From Anaerolineae bacterium (lineage in GTDB: Bacteria > Chloroflexota > Anaerolineae > UBA1429), in the NCBI GenBank assembly GCA_007118555.1, contig SKRJ01000419.1, forward strand, positions 1-12,507: DNA of 12,507 nucleotides. The letters are read 5' to 3'. Position numbers and translations under genes: made by a program. Each line of letters starts with the position of its first letter. The first letter of the stretch is position 1. Positions 12,356 through 12,507 of this stretch are shown here, one piece after another. The notes beneath the pieces are model-generated. The model was not told the DNA's origin. It worked only from the letters and a program-made list of their open reading frames with translations, and made no database searches.

Positions 12356-12507
12356 ATGACCCAAGAGCTGGAGCAACTGCGTGAACGCGCGCTGGCCGAG
12401 CTGGAGCAAGCCGAGACGCCCGAGACCCTCGAGGCCTGGCGTGTGGCCTACCTGGGGCGCAGCGGTGAAGTGACGCTGGCGCTGCGGGGTATCGGGCAGC
12501 TGCCGCC
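12356..12507 (+). CDS. pheS: Phenylalanyl-tRNA synthetase alpha subunit, 5' end only
   Basis: The first 50 codons plus two bases are present; the rest lies beyond the right edge. The protein begins with a charged helical stretch (MTQELEQLRERALAELEQAE), as in the N-terminal coiled coil of PheS that contacts tRNA-Phe. It continues with 'LEAWRVAYLGRSGEVTLALRGIGQLP', which matches the conserved 'L-x-x-x-R-V-x-Y-L-G-(K/R)-x-G-E-(L/V)-T' and 'L-P-P' segment of the alpha subunit. The enzyme (alpha2-beta2) charges tRNA-Phe in the cytoplasm; pheT is usually next but is not in the window. GAGGGGG (12343-12349) lies six bases before the ATG. Expression should depend on the T-box leader upstream, whose UUC specifier independently supports the identity. 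Confidence 0.92.
   Translation, partial: MTQELEQLRERALAELEQAETPETLEAWRVAYLGRSGEVTLALRGIGQLP

Noticed and set aside
11900..12409. 169-codon minus-strand open frame across the pheS leader
   Set aside because: It runs antisense through a promoter, a T-box leader, a terminator and the pheS start, and has no recognisable protein features. The RNA explanation accounts for the structure.
1..12507. Mobile elements, CRISPR arrays, phage genes or a defence island
   Set aside because: No transposase or integrase motifs, no terminal inverted repeats with target duplications, no regularly spaced repeats, and the base composition is even throughout.

Overview
The window is GC-rich bacterial DNA, densely packed with genes on both strands. 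It carries a tRNA-Phe-sensing T-box leader in front of pheS, a two-domain CYTH-CHAD protein, a GtrA-type flippase in a polysaccharide cluster, and LigD-type end-joining domains split over two genes. High GC together with a T-box on an aminoacyl-tRNA synthetase gene fits Chloroflexota best (for example an Anaerolineae-like lineage). This is an inference from gene content; no rRNA or other marker in the window settles it. There are no tRNA or rRNA genes, insertion sequences, CRISPR arrays or phage genes.

Layout. (1) Positions 1-3249, plus strand: the 3' end of a cell-surface polysaccharide cluster. It holds the last codons of an NAD-dependent sugar epimerase/decarboxylase, a polytopic O-antigen ligase/polymerase-like protein, a GtrA-family membrane protein and a GT4 glycosyltransferase. 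The last three overlap by 4 and 1 bases, so they are almost certainly co-translated. (2) 3310-4482, plus strand: a class I/II PLP aminotransferase, ending in a bidirectional terminator shared with the convergent hpt. (3) 4550-6626, minus strand: a SAM methyltransferase, a LiaF-like two-TM protein and hypoxanthine phosphoribosyltransferase (hpt), with separate candidate promoters before the methyltransferase and before hpt. (4) 6745-9650, plus strand: a divergent promoter drives a CYTH-CHAD protein and, with no intergenic base, a class 1 isoprenoid (prenyl-transferase/synthase-fold) enzyme. (5) 9728-11234, plus strand: a stand-alone LigD-type 3'-phosphoesterase domain followed by a stand-alone LigD-type polymerase domain; no ATP-dependent ligase domain or Ku gene is visible. 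(6) 11320-11793, minus strand: a SlyD-like FKBP prolyl isomerase with a clear intrinsic terminator. (7) 11940-12507, plus strand: a strong sigma70-type promoter, a roughly 340-nt T-box leader with a UUC (Phe) specifier, a terminator, and the 5' end of pheS running off the window.

The most informative element is the T-box leader. Its parts can be read directly: k-turn-like stem I base, UUC specifier, distal loop, stem III, T-box sequence, CGTCCCT antiterminator partner and a terminator with seven Ts. It departs from consensus at one key base: the tRNA-acceptor-binding bulge reads GGGU instead of UGGN. Other points to check are the CYTH-CHAD/isoprenoid gene pair with its mixed aspartate motifs, the split LigD domains, and an 11-nt -10-region sequence shared exactly by two promoters.
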